Made by a program: the position numbers and the translations under genes
Part shown: positions 51,896 to 61,250 of the stretch, in pieces
Position numbering within the stretch: position 1 is the stretch's first letter
Layout of the letters: the number at the start of each line of letters is the position of its first letter
Source of the DNA: Gillisella taibaishanensis
GTDB taxonomy: Bacteria; Pseudomonadota; Alphaproteobacteria; Rhizobiales; Rhizobiaceae
DNA: 64,000 nt
NCBI RefSeq assembly: GCF_001938985.1
Contig: NZ_MKIN01000027.1
Coordinates: forward strand, 186,001 to 250,000
Direction of reading: 5' to 3'
Notes under the pieces: generated by a model
Databases searched by the model: none
What the model was told of the DNA's origin: nothing
What the model saw: only the letters and a program-made list of their open reading frames with translations

Positions 51896-52777
51896 TCAAC
51901 CTCGGCGGAACTGCGCCGGGGTAATCCCCATCCGCTGCTTGAAACTGCGGGTGAAATGCGCCTGATCGGCAAAGCCGCAGGCGAAGGCCACTTCAGCGGG
52001 TGGCATGCCCCTGACCAGCATAGCCCCGGCCTCGCGGATGCGCCGCAGCGTCAGATAGGCATGCGGGGTGATATGATAGGCGGCACGGAAAGCGCGGATC
52101 AGATGGGCGCGGCTGCAGCCCGCCAATTGCGCCAGCCGATCAAGACCGATATCCTCGGCAAAATGGCTGTGACGATAGTCTCGCACTCTTGCCATGGCGG
52201 GGCCTGTATGCGCGTACAGAGGCCTTGGGCCGAAGGCGCCGTGGCGGGTAAACAGCGCCAGCAGCACGCTCAGCATTGCCTCCTCGCCTTCCATCCCTGT
52301 GGTCCGCGCCTCCATCAGCAGGTGCGCAAGAGTGAAAGCCTGGGCCAGATCGGGATCATGGACGATCTGGCTTGGAAAGTTCGGCGTTGCCGTCAGTGCC
52401 CGCCCGCCCCGCTCCTCCAGCACCTCACGCATCAACGCAACGGACGGATAGATCATTCGATAGCGATAGACGCCATCGACCGGCCCGCCATCATGGATCT
52501 CTTCGGGATTGATCAGATAGAGATCGCCAGGCCCGCACATCTGCCGGCAACCGCGGATGGTCGCGATCTTCAACCCGGCCTCCATGGCGCCGATGCCGAA
52601 ATGTTCGTGGGCATGCGGTGAGAAGCGATGGGTAACGAAAGTGGCGCTCATGCAATCCATGCCTGAAAAGCGCGCATCCCGCCAGAAACGGGTCTGTTCG
52701 CGGATAGGCGGCTGACGCAGAACAGCGCTGGGCGACGAAAGCATGTGCATGAGTGGACGATACCACCGCATCGTCAT
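51896..52777 (-). CDS. AraC-family regulator with N-terminal cupin sensor
   Basis: A 293-residue regulator. The N-terminal AraC-binding cupin includes FVTHRFSPHAHEHFGIGAMEAG and GPGDLYLINPEEIHDGGP. The C-terminal DNA-binding domain has IGLDRLAQLAGCSRAHLIRAFRAAYHITPHAYLTLRRI and AEVAFACGFADQAHFTRSFKQRMGITPAQFRR. This architecture is frequent in regulators of amino-acid transport and export. It is convergent with the ABC transporter genes, so regulation of them is possible but not shown. The start is uncertain (52777 or an ATG 27 bases in). Confidence 0.87.
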   Translation of the reverse strand: MTMRWYRPLMHMLSSPSAVLRQPPIREQTRFWRDARFSGMDCMSATFVTHRFSPHAHEHFGIGAMEAGLKIATIRGCRQMCGPGDLYLINPEEIHDGGPVDGVYRYRMIYPSVALMREVLEERGGRALTATPNFPSQIVHDPDLAQAFTLAHLLMEARTTGMEGEEAMLSVLLALFTRHGAFGPRPLYAHTGPAMARVRDYRHSHFAEDIGLDRLAQLAGCSRAHLIRAFRAAYHITPHAYLTLRRIREAGAMLVRGMPPAEVAFACGFADQAHFTRSFKQRMGITPAQFRRG

Positions 52778-52815
52778 GTCAGTCTTGAAGAAAAGTGATA
52801 GGCTTGGCCATCATC

Positions 52816-52860
52816 CTACAGCGCCGTGCGCCATAAATGGCGCGCAAGGGTTCGCTGTAG
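52816..52860. repeat. Rhizobial palindromic repeat, first half
   Basis: The ends CTACAGCG and CGCTGTAG (52816-52823, 52853-52860) are inverse copies and enclose an inner stem (GCGCCAT with ATGGCGC). The core AGCGCCGTGCG is shared with the repeat at 3243. A second palindrome follows after 15 bases, an arrangement I recall as common between rhizobial genes. Confidence 0.8.
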
Positions 52861-52875
52861 CACATCAAATCTTCC

Positions 52876-52921
52876 GCATAATTTCTCCTTAAATCGATTC
52901 CGATTTAAGGAGAAATTATGC
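52876..52921. repeat. 21-bp perfect inverted repeat, second half of the element
   Basis: Arms 52876-52896 and 52901-52921 are exact inverse copies around ATTC. Each outward arm contains TTAAGGAGAAATTATGC, that is a strong ribosome-binding site correctly spaced before an ATG. On the plus strand the resulting frame is ATG CAA TAG, only two codons long, 24 bases before the alr start. Confidence 0.93.
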
Positions 52922-52944
52922 AATAGCCAAAGCAAAGCCGTTTC

Positions 52945-54108
52945 ATGACCTCTGCCTCCTCAGTCATTCCGCCATCCGACGAGTTCCTGACCGCGCCGCT
53001 GCGCGCCACCATCGACCTACAGGCGCTGGCCGATAACTGGCGCGCGATGGCCAAGCGCTCCGGCAAGGCCCGGGCTGGTGCCGTGGTCAAGGCAGACGGC
53101 TACGGCATTGGTATCGAGGACGCCGGCCAGACGCTTTACAACGCCGGCGCGCGCGACTTCTTCGTCGCCCTGCCCTCGGAGGGCGCGACGCTGAGGACCT
53201 ATGCGCCTGACGCCCGGATCTTCGTACTATCGGGGATCTGGGATGGGATGGAGCCATTCTTTTTCGACCACGACCTGGTGCCGGTGATTGCCAGCGAGGA
53301 ACAGCTGGCCTTCTGGATGCGGGCGGTGTCCGAACATGGCGACCATCCCTGCGCGTTGCATGTCGACACCGGCTTCAACCGGCTGGGGCTGAGCCTTGAT
53401 GATGCGCTGTTTCTCGCCTCCGATGTGTCGCGCCCGGCGAGCTTTTCGCCGGTGCTGATCCTCAGCCATCTCGCCTGCTCCGACGATCCGACCTCAGCGA
53501 TGAACCGCAAACAGCTTGAATCGTTTCAGCAGGTTAGCGCGGCTTTCGACGGGATTGAATCAAGTCTTTCAGCTTCTGCTGGAACTTTCCTCGGACCCGA
53601 TTACCATTTCGACCTGACCCGCCCCGGCATCGCGCTCTATGGTGGCGAAGCTGTCATCGGCCAGCCCAACCCGATGCGGCCGGTGGTCACCGCCGAGGCG
53701 CGCATCCTGCAGATCCGCGAGGCCAAGGCCGGCGAGACCGTCAGCTACGGCGCCACCTGCCAGCTTGCCCGTGACAGCCGCCTCGCTGTCGCCTCGGTTG
53801 GCTATGCCGATGGCTATCTGCGCAATCTTTCCGGCCATGGCACGGCCTTGCGCGAGACAGGCCTGCCGGGCGCCCACGGCTTCATCGCCGGCCACCGCGT
53901 GCCGGTCGCAGGCCGCATCACCATGGACATGACGATTTTCGACGTGACCGACCTTCCGGAAAAGGACGTAGCCGTTGGCGATTACATCGAGCTGTTCGGT
54001 CCGAACATGCCGATCGATGACGTCGCCCGCGCCGCCGGCACCATCGGCTATGAAATGCTGACAGGCCTCGGCCTGCGCTACGAGCGGCATTATCTGGAAG
54101 CGGAATGA
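52945..54108 (+). CDS. alr: Alanine racemase
   Basis: Alr makes D-alanine for peptidoglycan. The 387-residue PLP enzyme has the lysine that binds the cofactor at K49 in GAVVKADGYGIG, the substrate-site HVDTGFNRLG and ILSHLACSD stretches, and the C-terminal domain with VASVGYADGYLRNLSG (catalytic tyrosine) and GRITMDMTIFDVTD. Length and motifs are standard. The palindromic repeat directly upstream (52816-52921) forms its leader. Confidence 0.95.
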   Translation: MTSASSVIPPSDEFLTAPLRATIDLQALADNWRAMAKRSGKARAGAVVKADGYGIGIEDAGQTLYNAGARDFFVALPSEGATLRTYAPDARIFVLSGIWDGMEPFFFDHDLVPVIASEEQLAFWMRAVSEHGDHPCALHVDTGFNRLGLSLDDALFLASDVSRPASFSPVLILSHLACSDDPTSAMNRKQLESFQQVSAAFDGIESSLSASAGTFLGPDYHFDLTRPGIALYGGEAVIGQPNPMRPVVTAEARILQIREAKAGETVSYGATCQLARDSRLAVASVGYADGYLRNLSGHGTALRETGLPGAHGFIAGHRVPVAGRITMDMTIFDVTDLPEKDVAVGDYIELFGPNMPIDDVARAAGTIGYEMLTGLGLRYERHYLEAE

Positions 54109-54196
54109 ATTAAGCGCTGTATGTAGCAAAAGTCACGTACTTTTAGTTGTATTTAAGCAATGATGCCCTCGCTGAATGTGCAGCCAGGGGCATTTC

Positions 54197-55204
54197 ATGG
54201 ACACGACTTTTTTCTACACAATTTTGAGCGGCGATACCTTTGCGGGCATTGCCACTCAGATCAATGGCTGTAAGGGCGTCACGGCAGCAGACATCAAAGC
54301 CGCCAACCCTCGCCCAGGCGTAGCGCTGGCCGGGTCGATCATCGCTATTCCAGCAAAGACCGTTGGCGCTTCTCCGCTGAATTATACGGTACAGCCCGGC
54401 GATACGTTTGATGACATCGCCACACACGTCAACGCGTCAGCAGGCGTTACCGCCAGCCAGATCAGTGCCGCCAATAAACGTGATTCTATAAATGGTCTGG
54501 AAACCGGGGAACTGATCGCCATCCCTCGCCACACGCAAAAGCTAGATACTACGTCGTCCACTACCCCAGCTGAAAATATTGGATATTGGGACAAGACATG
54601 GCACCGTGTTGCCGCTCCAGCCAATGCGACAATGGGCCTTGCCTTCAGTGGCTACTCCGACCCGAGCAAAGCTCTCGCCCAAAGCGCTACCGTGATCGCC
54701 AATCTTGCAGGCGTCAAATACATAACGCTTGGCGGTGGAAACCAAGACGGAAGCTTCAGTGTCCCCATCCTCGACAGCATCAATTCCGCTATTCGACACG
54801 GCGCTTTTTCCCATTGCCAAGGCATAGCCTATGATGTCGAAGAAGGCAGTAGCGGCCTCAGCGCGGCTTTTCGAAATTCCTTTTCCATCGCCAAGGCCGC
54901 CAGCCTTTCGGTGCTGGTGACCGTCAGCCACTCCACTCCCTTCGGAGTTGCAGATGCCAAGACCCTGATGGCCTCCTTCTTTTCCGATGCCAATATCGAT
55001 TTCCTGTCGCCGCAGCTCTATACGAGCGGCAGCGAGACCAGCAATGATTGGGCAACGTCCGGCGGCGTGACCTGGGACGCCTATAAAGACGCCAAGGCGG
55101 CCATCGTGCCGAGCATCACCCATGCCAATCTCTATGATAATGCCCAAGCCACCTTTGCGCACCATCAGGTGAAGACTGCGGGCTACATTGTCTGGGACTG
55201 CTGA
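54197..55204 (+). CDS. Two-LysM protein with GH18-like C-terminal domain
   Basis: A 335-residue protein. LysM 1 spans about residues 7-53 (YTILSGDTFAGIATQ), LysM 2 about 63-111 (YTVQPGDTFDDIATHV). After a Ser/Thr linker, a TIM-barrel-like domain runs from about 128 to the end, with GYWDKTW, KYITLGGG, GIAYDVEEG (residues 209-217), VLVTVSHSTPFG and DFLSPQLYTSG, in the order of GH18 strands; D213-x-E215 corresponds to the last half of the GH18 DxxDxDxE motif. No signal peptide is seen, odd for a glycan-binding protein. Base composition is AT-richer than its neighbours. It lies between alr and radA. Confidence 0.75.
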   Translation: MDTTFFYTILSGDTFAGIATQINGCKGVTAADIKAANPRPGVALAGSIIAIPAKTVGASPLNYTVQPGDTFDDIATHVNASAGVTASQISAANKRDSINGLETGELIAIPRHTQKLDTTSSTTPAENIGYWDKTWHRVAAPANATMGLAFSGYSDPSKALAQSATVIANLAGVKYITLGGGNQDGSFSVPILDSINSAIRHGAFSHCQGIAYDVEEGSSGLSAAFRNSFSIAKAASLSVLVTVSHSTPFGVADAKTLMASFFSDANIDFLSPQLYTSGSETSNDWATSGGVTWDAYKDAKAAIVPSITHANLYDNAQATFAHHQVKTAGYIVWDC

Positions 55205-55338
55205 ATAGGCGGCCACGGCGGTGCCGCCACTGTGGCAAACACGCGATTTGAAGCCTTGCATAACCGTGCCATTTCTCCTAACTGAGGAGGAAAGATTCAC
55301 AGTTTGTTCCGCATTTCGGAACCGGCGAAAGGCACGGC

Positions 55339-56739
55339 ATGGCCAAGGCCAAAACCCAATTCATCTGCCAGAACTGCGGCACGGTGCATAGCCGCTGGGT
55401 CGGCAAATGCGATGGCTGCGGCCAGTGGAACACCATCGTCGAAGAAGACCCGATGGGCGGCATCGGCTCCGGCCCCGGCAAGATGCCGAAGAAGGGCCGG
55501 CCTGTGGCGCTGACGACGCTGTCGGGCGAAATCGAGGAAGCGCCGCGCATTCCGACCGGGCTTGCGGAACTCGACCGGGCGACCGGCGGCGGCTTCGTGC
55601 GCGGCTCGGCGGTATTGATCGGCGGCGATCCCGGGATCGGTAAATCGACGCTGCTGATGCAGGCTGCCGCCGCATTGTCGCGCAACGGGCACAGGGTCGT
55701 CTATGTCTCAGGCGAAGAGGCGGTAGCGCAGGTCCGCCTGCGCGCCCAACGGCTGAACGCCGCCGACACCGATGTGCTGCTGGCCGCCGAGACCAATGTC
55801 GAAGATATCCTGGCGACGATTTCCGAGGGCAAGCGGCCCGATCTTGTCATTATCGATTCGATCCAGACACTGTGGAGCGACACCGCCGATTCGGCTCCGG
55901 GCACGGTTACTCAGGTGCGCACCGGCGTGCAGGCGATGATCCGTTTTGCCAAGCAGACCGGCGCGACGATGGTTCTGGTCGGCCATGTCACCAAGGAAGG
56001 GCAGATTGCCGGACCGCGCGTGGTCGAGCACATGGTCGATGCCGTGCTCTATTTCGAGGGCGACCGGGGCCATCACTACCGCATCCTACGCACCGTCAAG
56101 AACCGATTCGGCCCGACCGACGAGATCGGCGTGTTCGAAATGTCGGATAAAGGCCTGCGCGAAGTCGCCAATCCCTCCGAACTGTTTCTAGGTGAGCGCA
56201 ACGAAAAGGCGCCGGGCGCTGCCGTCTTCGCCGGCATGGAGGGCACGAGGCCCGTGCTGGTGGAAGTGCAGGCACTCGTTGCCGCCACAGCGCTCGGCAC
56301 CCCGCGCCGGGCGGTTGTCGGCTGGGATTCGAGCCGGCTTGCGATGATTCTTGCGGTATTGGAAGCTCATTGCGGCGTGCGGCTTGGCCAGCACGACGTC
56401 TACCTCAATGTCGCCGGTGGCTACCGCATCACCGAGCCGGCCGCCGACATGGCAATCGCTTCGGCGCTCGTGTCGTCGCTCGCCGGCGTCGCCCTGCCAG
56501 CCGATTGCGTCTATTTCGGCGAGATCAGCCTGTCTGGCGCAGTCCGCCCGGTATCGCATACGGCGCAGCGGCTGAAGGAGGCGGAAAAGCTTGGCTTTTC
56601 CAGCGCCGTTTTGCCCACCGCGTCGCCTGACCTTCCAAAGGGCAATCGCAAATGGGGCGAGATCGACAGCTTGCCGGATCTTGTCGCGCGCATCGCCGGC
56701 TCGAAACTGAAATCAAGCCAGCAAGCTGTGGAGGATTGA
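55339..56739 (+). CDS. radA: DNA repair protein RadA
   Basis: RadA is a RecA-related helicase that extends branches in recombination. The 466-residue protein has a zinc finger (C10, C13, C24, C27; FICQNCGTVHSRWVGKC in outline), a Walker A GGDPGIGKST, Walker B LVIIDSIQTLW, the RadA motif RTVKNRFGPTDEIG and a C-terminal Lon-protease-like domain (VYLNVAGGYRITEPAADMAIASALVSS). All are standard. It is part of the conserved dnaB-alr-radA-cvpA-purF order. Confidence 0.96.
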   Translation: MAKAKTQFICQNCGTVHSRWVGKCDGCGQWNTIVEEDPMGGIGSGPGKMPKKGRPVALTTLSGEIEEAPRIPTGLAELDRATGGGFVRGSAVLIGGDPGIGKSTLLMQAAAALSRNGHRVVYVSGEEAVAQVRLRAQRLNAADTDVLLAAETNVEDILATISEGKRPDLVIIDSIQTLWSDTADSAPGTVTQVRTGVQAMIRFAKQTGATMVLVGHVTKEGQIAGPRVVEHMVDAVLYFEGDRGHHYRILRTVKNRFGPTDEIGVFEMSDKGLREVANPSELFLGERNEKAPGAAVFAGMEGTRPVLVEVQALVAATALGTPRRAVVGWDSSRLAMILAVLEAHCGVRLGQHDVYLNVAGGYRITEPAADMAIASALVSSLAGVALPADCVYFGEISLSGAVRPVSHTAQRLKEAEKLGFSSAVLPTASPDLPKGNRKWGEIDSLPDLVARIAGSKLKSSQQAVED

Positions 56740-56929
56740 CCGCAAACCGATCTTCGTCGTCGGGCCGTTGTAATTCTGGCACAAACTATGAAGCCGCTGA
56801 AGCGAACCGATTGGCCTTTGGCGAGTTTGGGACAGCGATGGATCATAATGGTTGATTGGCATAGGCCCGGAATTGACAGGGCCGGAAGCCTTCCCCTACA
56901 TGAACGGCAACAGGTTGGACGAGGACGAC

Positions 56930-57910
56930 ATGGGAAAAACACGGACGGCATTGGTGACCGGCGGCGCTGGATTTCTCGGTTCCCATGTCTGCGCACGGTT
57001 GCTGTCCGAAGGATGCAAGGTCGTCTGCCTCGATAATCTGCAGACCGGCCGACTCAAGAATATCGAGCCGCTGCTGACCAATCCCTTGATGTCTTTCGTG
57101 AAAGCCGACGTGCGCGATCCGCTGCCGGATGGCGTTTACGACGAGATCTGGAACCTCGCCTGCCCCGCCTCGCCGCCGCAATATCAGATCGATCCTGTCG
57201 GGACGATGCTGATCAACGTGATCGGCATGAAGAACGTGCTGGATCTCGGCGTTGCCTGTGGTGCCCGGGTGTTCCAGGCTTCGACCAGCGAAATCTATGG
57301 CGACCCGCAGGTGCATCCGCAGACGGAAAGCTACCGCGGCGCTGTCAACACCATTGGCCCGCGTGCCTGCTACGACGAAGGCAAGCGCGCGGCTGAAACC
57401 CTCTGCTTCGACTATCACCGCCAATATGGCGTCGAGATCAAGGTCGTCAGGATCTTCAATACCTACGGTCCCAACATGGACCCTCAGGACGGGCGCGTCG
57501 TTTCCAATTTCATCGTTCGCGCCTTGGAAGGTGCGCCGCTGGAAGTCTATGGCGGCGGCAGCCAGACACGATCCTTCTGCTATGTCGACGACCTGATCGA
57601 GGGCTTTTTCCGGCTGATGCGGTCGGATGCCTCGATCACCGGCCCGGTCAATATCGGCGATCCCGGCGAATTTACCGTGCGGGAACTGGCCGACATCATC
57701 CTGGAAATGACCGGCAGCCGCTCTGTGATCATCGACCGTCCCCTGCCGGCTGACGATCCGCTGCTGCGTCGTCCCGATATTTCCCTGGCCGGCAAATTGC
57801 TGGGCTGGGCCCCAAAAGTGCGGCTGCGCGAAGGGCTGAAGCGATCTATCCCGTATTTCGCCACTGAAACCGGATGCGCCGTCAAAACCAATCTGGATAC
57901 CCTGTCATGA
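56930..57910 (+). CDS. UDP-glucuronate decarboxylase (UDP-xylose synthase)
   Basis: A 326-residue extended SDR that decarboxylates UDP-glucuronate to UDP-xylose. Signatures are TGGAGFLGSHVC (NAD), NLACPASPPQYQIDPV, QASTSEIYGDPQVHPQ, GPRACYDEGKRAAETL (catalytic Tyr-Lys) and RIFNTYGPNMDPQDGRVVSNF, a combination specific to UXS. The start at 56930 follows GAGGACGAC; earlier in-frame codons are less well placed. It overlaps galE by ATGA and is followed by UDP-glucose dehydrogenase, which would supply its substrate. Confidence 0.92.
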   Translation: MGKTRTALVTGGAGFLGSHVCARLLSEGCKVVCLDNLQTGRLKNIEPLLTNPLMSFVKADVRDPLPDGVYDEIWNLACPASPPQYQIDPVGTMLINVIGMKNVLDLGVACGARVFQASTSEIYGDPQVHPQTESYRGAVNTIGPRACYDEGKRAAETLCFDYHRQYGVEIKVVRIFNTYGPNMDPQDGRVVSNFIVRALEGAPLEVYGGGSQTRSFCYVDDLIEGFFRLMRSDASITGPVNIGDPGEFTVRELADIILEMTGSRSVIIDRPLPADDPLLRRPDISLAGKLLGWAPKVRLREGLKRSIPYFATETGCAVKTNLDTLS

Positions 57911-58881
57911 AGCATATCCTCGTCGTCGGCGGAGCCGGCTATATCGGCAGCCATGCCTGCAAGGCCCTGTCAAAGGCCGGCTATACGCCCGTTGTCTACG
58001 ACAACCTCGTGTATGGCCATGAAGATGCCGTGAAATGGGGACCGTTTGAGCGTGGCGATATCGCCGATGCCGCCCGGCTTGACGAGGTGCTGGCCAAATA
58101 CAAGCCGGAATGCGTCATGCATTTCGCCGCCTTCGCCGCAGTCGGTGAATCGGTCACGGATCCCGCGAAATATTACAACAACAATATCCACGGCTCCGTC
58201 TGCCTGCTGGACGCCATGCGCCGTAACGGCATCAACACAATCGTGTTTTCCTCGACCTGCGCCACCTATGGCGAGGTGCGCAGCCTGCCGATCGTGGAAG
58301 AGGCCGAGCAAAATCCGGTCAATCCTTACGGCTTTTCCAAACTTGTCATCGAGCAGGCGCTCAAGGATTACGGCCGTGCCTATGGGCTGAAATGGGTGGC
58401 CATGCGCTACTTCAATGCTGCGGGCCTCGACCCGGAAGGCGATCTGGGTGAGCGTCACGATCCGGAAACTCATGCCATTCCGTTGGCCGTGCTCGCCGCG
58501 ATGCGCCAGACCGAGTTCAACGTGTTCGGAACAGATTACGACACGCCCGATGGCACCGCGGTCCGCGACTATATCCATGTCTGCGACCTTGCAGATGCCC
58601 ATGTGCGGGCAATCGACTATTTGCGCAACGGCGGCGAAAGTGGTGCCTTCAACCTTGCCACCGGCAAGGGCACATCGGTCAAGGAATTGCTGGACGCGGT
58701 GTCGCTTGCCGTCGGTTCGCCTGTGCCGATCAAATATGCAGCACGCCGGGCTGGCGACGCACCGGTTCTCTACGCATCCGGCGACAAGGCGCGTACGCTG
58801 TTGGGCTGGAACCCGCAATATACCGACATCAACCTGATCGTGAAGACGGCAGCGGATTGGTTCAAAGCCAACCGCAATTGA
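57907..58881 (+). CDS. galE: UDP-glucose 4-epimerase
   Basis: GalE interconverts UDP-glucose and UDP-galactose. The 324-residue protein has VVGGAGYIGSHACKAL (NAD site), HFAAFAAVGESV, FSSTCATYGEV, NPYGFSKLVIEQ (catalytic Tyr-Lys) and RYFNAAGLDPEGDLGE. The YGEV and short C-terminus are those of bacterial GalE rather than GalE/Gne of Gram-positives. It is translationally coupled to the UXS gene. In Rhizobiaceae galactose units of surface polysaccharides depend on GalE; whether this is the only copy in the genome cannot be seen. Confidence 0.93.
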   Translation: MKHILVVGGAGYIGSHACKALSKAGYTPVVYDNLVYGHEDAVKWGPFERGDIADAARLDEVLAKYKPECVMHFAAFAAVGESVTDPAKYYNNNIHGSVCLLDAMRRNGINTIVFSSTCATYGEVRSLPIVEEAEQNPVNPYGFSKLVIEQALKDYGRAYGLKWVAMRYFNAAGLDPEGDLGERHDPETHAIPLAVLAAMRQTEFNVFGTDYDTPDGTAVRDYIHVCDLADAHVRAIDYLRNGGESGAFNLATGKGTSVKELLDAVSLAVGSPVPIKYAARRAGDAPVLYASGDKARTLLGWNPQYTDINLIVKTAADWFKANRN

Positions 58882-58985
58882 GGACGGTGGCACGGATTTT
58901 TGATCCGAGCCAGATCTCCTCTCAGATCGTCTTGTGACACGCCTCTTTTGGCAGGCCCCCTTTTGACAAGAAAGCGGCAGAATCG

Positions 58986-60302
58986 ATGAATGTTCGCATT
59001 ACCATGGTAGGCACTGGCTATGTTGGCCTGGTCACGGGCGCCTGTTTCGCCGAATTGGGCCATGACGTGATCTGCGTCGACAAGGACGAGCGCAAGATCG
59101 ACATGCTGCGCCAAGGCAAGATGCCGATCTACGAACCCGGCCTTGATGAGTTGGTGCAGCGCAATGTTGTCGCCGGCCGCATTTCCTTCAGCACAGATCT
59201 TTCCGAAAGCGTCAAGGATCGGGACGCGGTCTTCATCGCTGTGGGGACGCCGACAGAGGCTGGCTCCGACCGGGCGGACCTCAAATATGTGTTTGCCGCT
59301 GCCGCCCAGATCGCAACTGCCGTCACCGGCTTTACGGTCATCGTCACCAAATCGACGGTACCTGTTGGCACCAACAGGCAGGTTTTCGATATTGCCAAGG
59401 CCAACCTCAATCCCGAGGCCGAGATCGCCGTCGCGTCCAATCCGGAATTCTTGCGGGAGGGTGCTGCGATCAAGGACTTTCTCGAGCCGGACAGGATCGT
59501 GGTCGGCGTCGACACCCCCCAGGCAGCCGAAGTGATGGAGCGCATCTATGCGCCGCTGCTGTTAAACGGCCAGGTACCCTTTCTCACGATGGGCATCGAG
59601 ACGGCGGAACTGGTCAAATATGCCGCCAACGCCTTCCTGGCGGTGAAGATCAGCTTCATCAACGAAATGGCCAATCTCTGCGAAGCCGTCGGCGCGACGG
59701 TCGAAGATGTTGCCCATGGTATCGGGCTTGATAAGCGCATCGGCCGCGCCTTCCTCAATACCGGTCCTGGATGGGGCGGCTCCTGCTTTCCCAAGGATAC
59801 GCGTGCATTGCTTGCCACGGCATCTGATGCCGGCGTCAAATCGCTCGTCGTGTCTTCGGCGGTCGATGTCAATAACCAGCGCAAGACCGACATGGTCAGT
59901 CGGGTTTTGAACGCGGCCGACGGCGATGTGAAGGGCAAGAAAATCGCCGTGCTTGGTGTGACATTCAAGGGCCAGACCGACGATATGCGCGACAGCACAA
60001 GTCTGATTCTACTGCCCGCCCTGCAGGAGAAAGGCGCAACCGTCGTAGCCTTCGATCCGTCCAATCCGCACGAAGCAGCCGCCCTTTTGCCGGGCGTGGA
60101 AATGACGCGCACGGCCCGCGAGGCTGCGACCGGTGCCGACGTTCTCGTCATCCTCACAGACTGGATGGTGTTCAAGACTTATAATTTCAAGGAGATTGCC
60201 AGCGTCATGGCGACACCTGTGATGGTCGATCTGCGCAACATGTTCAGCGCTGCCCAGGCGCAGAAGAACGGCTTCATCAACTACATCTCGCTTGGTCGCT
60301 AA
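58986..60302 (+). CDS. ugd: UDP-glucose 6-dehydrogenase
   Basis: Ugd oxidises UDP-glucose twice to UDP-glucuronate. The 438-residue protein has the NAD loop MVGTGYVGLVTGACFAELGHDV, the VGTPTE stretch, SNPEFLREG and the catalytic cysteine in GPGWGGSCFPKDTRAL, then KIAVLGVTFKGQTDDMRDS in the C-domain. The same enzyme is called RkpK in rhizobia. With the preceding UXS it forms a UDP-glucose to UDP-xylose route and, with GalE, supplies three sugar nucleotides for exopolysaccharide or LPS. Confidence 0.95.
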   Translation: MNVRITMVGTGYVGLVTGACFAELGHDVICVDKDERKIDMLRQGKMPIYEPGLDELVQRNVVAGRISFSTDLSESVKDRDAVFIAVGTPTEAGSDRADLKYVFAAAAQIATAVTGFTVIVTKSTVPVGTNRQVFDIAKANLNPEAEIAVASNPEFLREGAAIKDFLEPDRIVVGVDTPQAAEVMERIYAPLLLNGQVPFLTMGIETAELVKYAANAFLAVKISFINEMANLCEAVGATVEDVAHGIGLDKRIGRAFLNTGPGWGGSCFPKDTRALLATASDAGVKSLVVSSAVDVNNQRKTDMVSRVLNAADGDVKGKKIAVLGVTFKGQTDDMRDSTSLILLPALQEKGATVVAFDPSNPHEAAALLPGVEMTRTAREAATGADVLVILTDWMVFKTYNFKEIASVMATPVMVDLRNMFSAAQAQKNGFINYISLGR

Positions 60303-60546
60303 GTTGAAGCCTTGCAAAATGCATGGTTCTTGTAAAATCCAGGCGAAAAGTCACATATCTGTCGTAGTGCGGCACCGGATTGATCCTTCCACTGCGTGAC
60401 ATCGTGGTGTAAGGAGGGGCCGCGCGAAGAGAGCGGTGACGGAGATAGGCTGCACTGGCCTGCGTTCAACCGCTCAGTCTTCCCGGGCGCCCGGGCCATT
60501 CCGGCGCCATGATCCTGTTTGGCGCCATGTCCTGGAGTTGACCTGA

Positions 60547-61146
60547 ATGCCCATTACGATTTTCGACGGTATTGTCATCGGTGTCGTGCTGTTTTCAGCC
60601 GTACTGGCGATGATCCGCGGCTTCTCACGCGAGATCCTGTCGATTGCCAGTTGGGTTGGCGCGATTGCAGCGGCCTATTATCTGTACCCGATCGTCCTTC
60701 CCTATGTGAAGAACTATACCAACGACCAGCGCATCGCGATCGCAGCCTCGGCTGGTGGTATTTTCTTGATCGCGTTGATCATCATCTCCTTCATCACCTC
60801 GCGGATTGCAGACTTCATCATCGACAGCCGGATCGGCGCGCTGGACCGGACGCTCGGCTTCCTGTTCGGCGCTGCCCGCGGCATTCTGCTGCTGGTGGTG
60901 GCCGTGGCTTTCTGGAACTGGCTGATCGATGCCAAGCAGCGGCCGGACTGGGTGAACAATGCCAAGTCCAAGCCATTCCTCGATGCGCTTGTCGTCAAGC
61001 TGGAAGCGGTGCTGCCAGCCGATATCGAGCCGCAACTGCGCGCCCGCATCCTTGGCAAGCAGCAGGCTCCGGCCGAGGGCCAGGCTCCCGAGGAAGACGC
61101 ACCGCAGACCACACCTGGTCAACCGGCTCCGGCACCGTCGAACTGA
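60547..61146 (+). CDS. cvpA: CvpA family membrane protein
   Basis: A 199-residue protein with four hydrophobic segments in the first 125 residues (MPITIFDGIVIGVVLFSAVLAMIRGF, SIASWVGAIAAAYYLY, ISFITSRIADF, LGFLFGAARGILLLVVAVAFW) and a cytosolic tail rich in Pro/Ala/Gln. CvpA was named for colicin V production, but its role is in cell-envelope integrity and is not well defined. Its place directly upstream of purF is the classical cvpA-purF pair. Confidence 0.9.
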   Translation: MPITIFDGIVIGVVLFSAVLAMIRGFSREILSIASWVGAIAAAYYLYPIVLPYVKNYTNDQRIAIAASAGGIFLIALIIISFITSRIADFIIDSRIGALDRTLGFLFGAARGILLLVVAVAFWNWLIDAKQRPDWVNNAKSKPFLDALVVKLEAVLPADIEPQLRARILGKQQAPAEGQAPEEDAPQTTPGQPAPAPSN

Positions 61147-61250
61147 CGGTTGCCGACACAGTTTCGCGACCTTATGGACGTTGATGGTTGGCATGCTTAT
61201 ATAGAGGCCAATCCAAGCGAGCGGTTCCGGCAAGACCGAATTGCTCAAGT

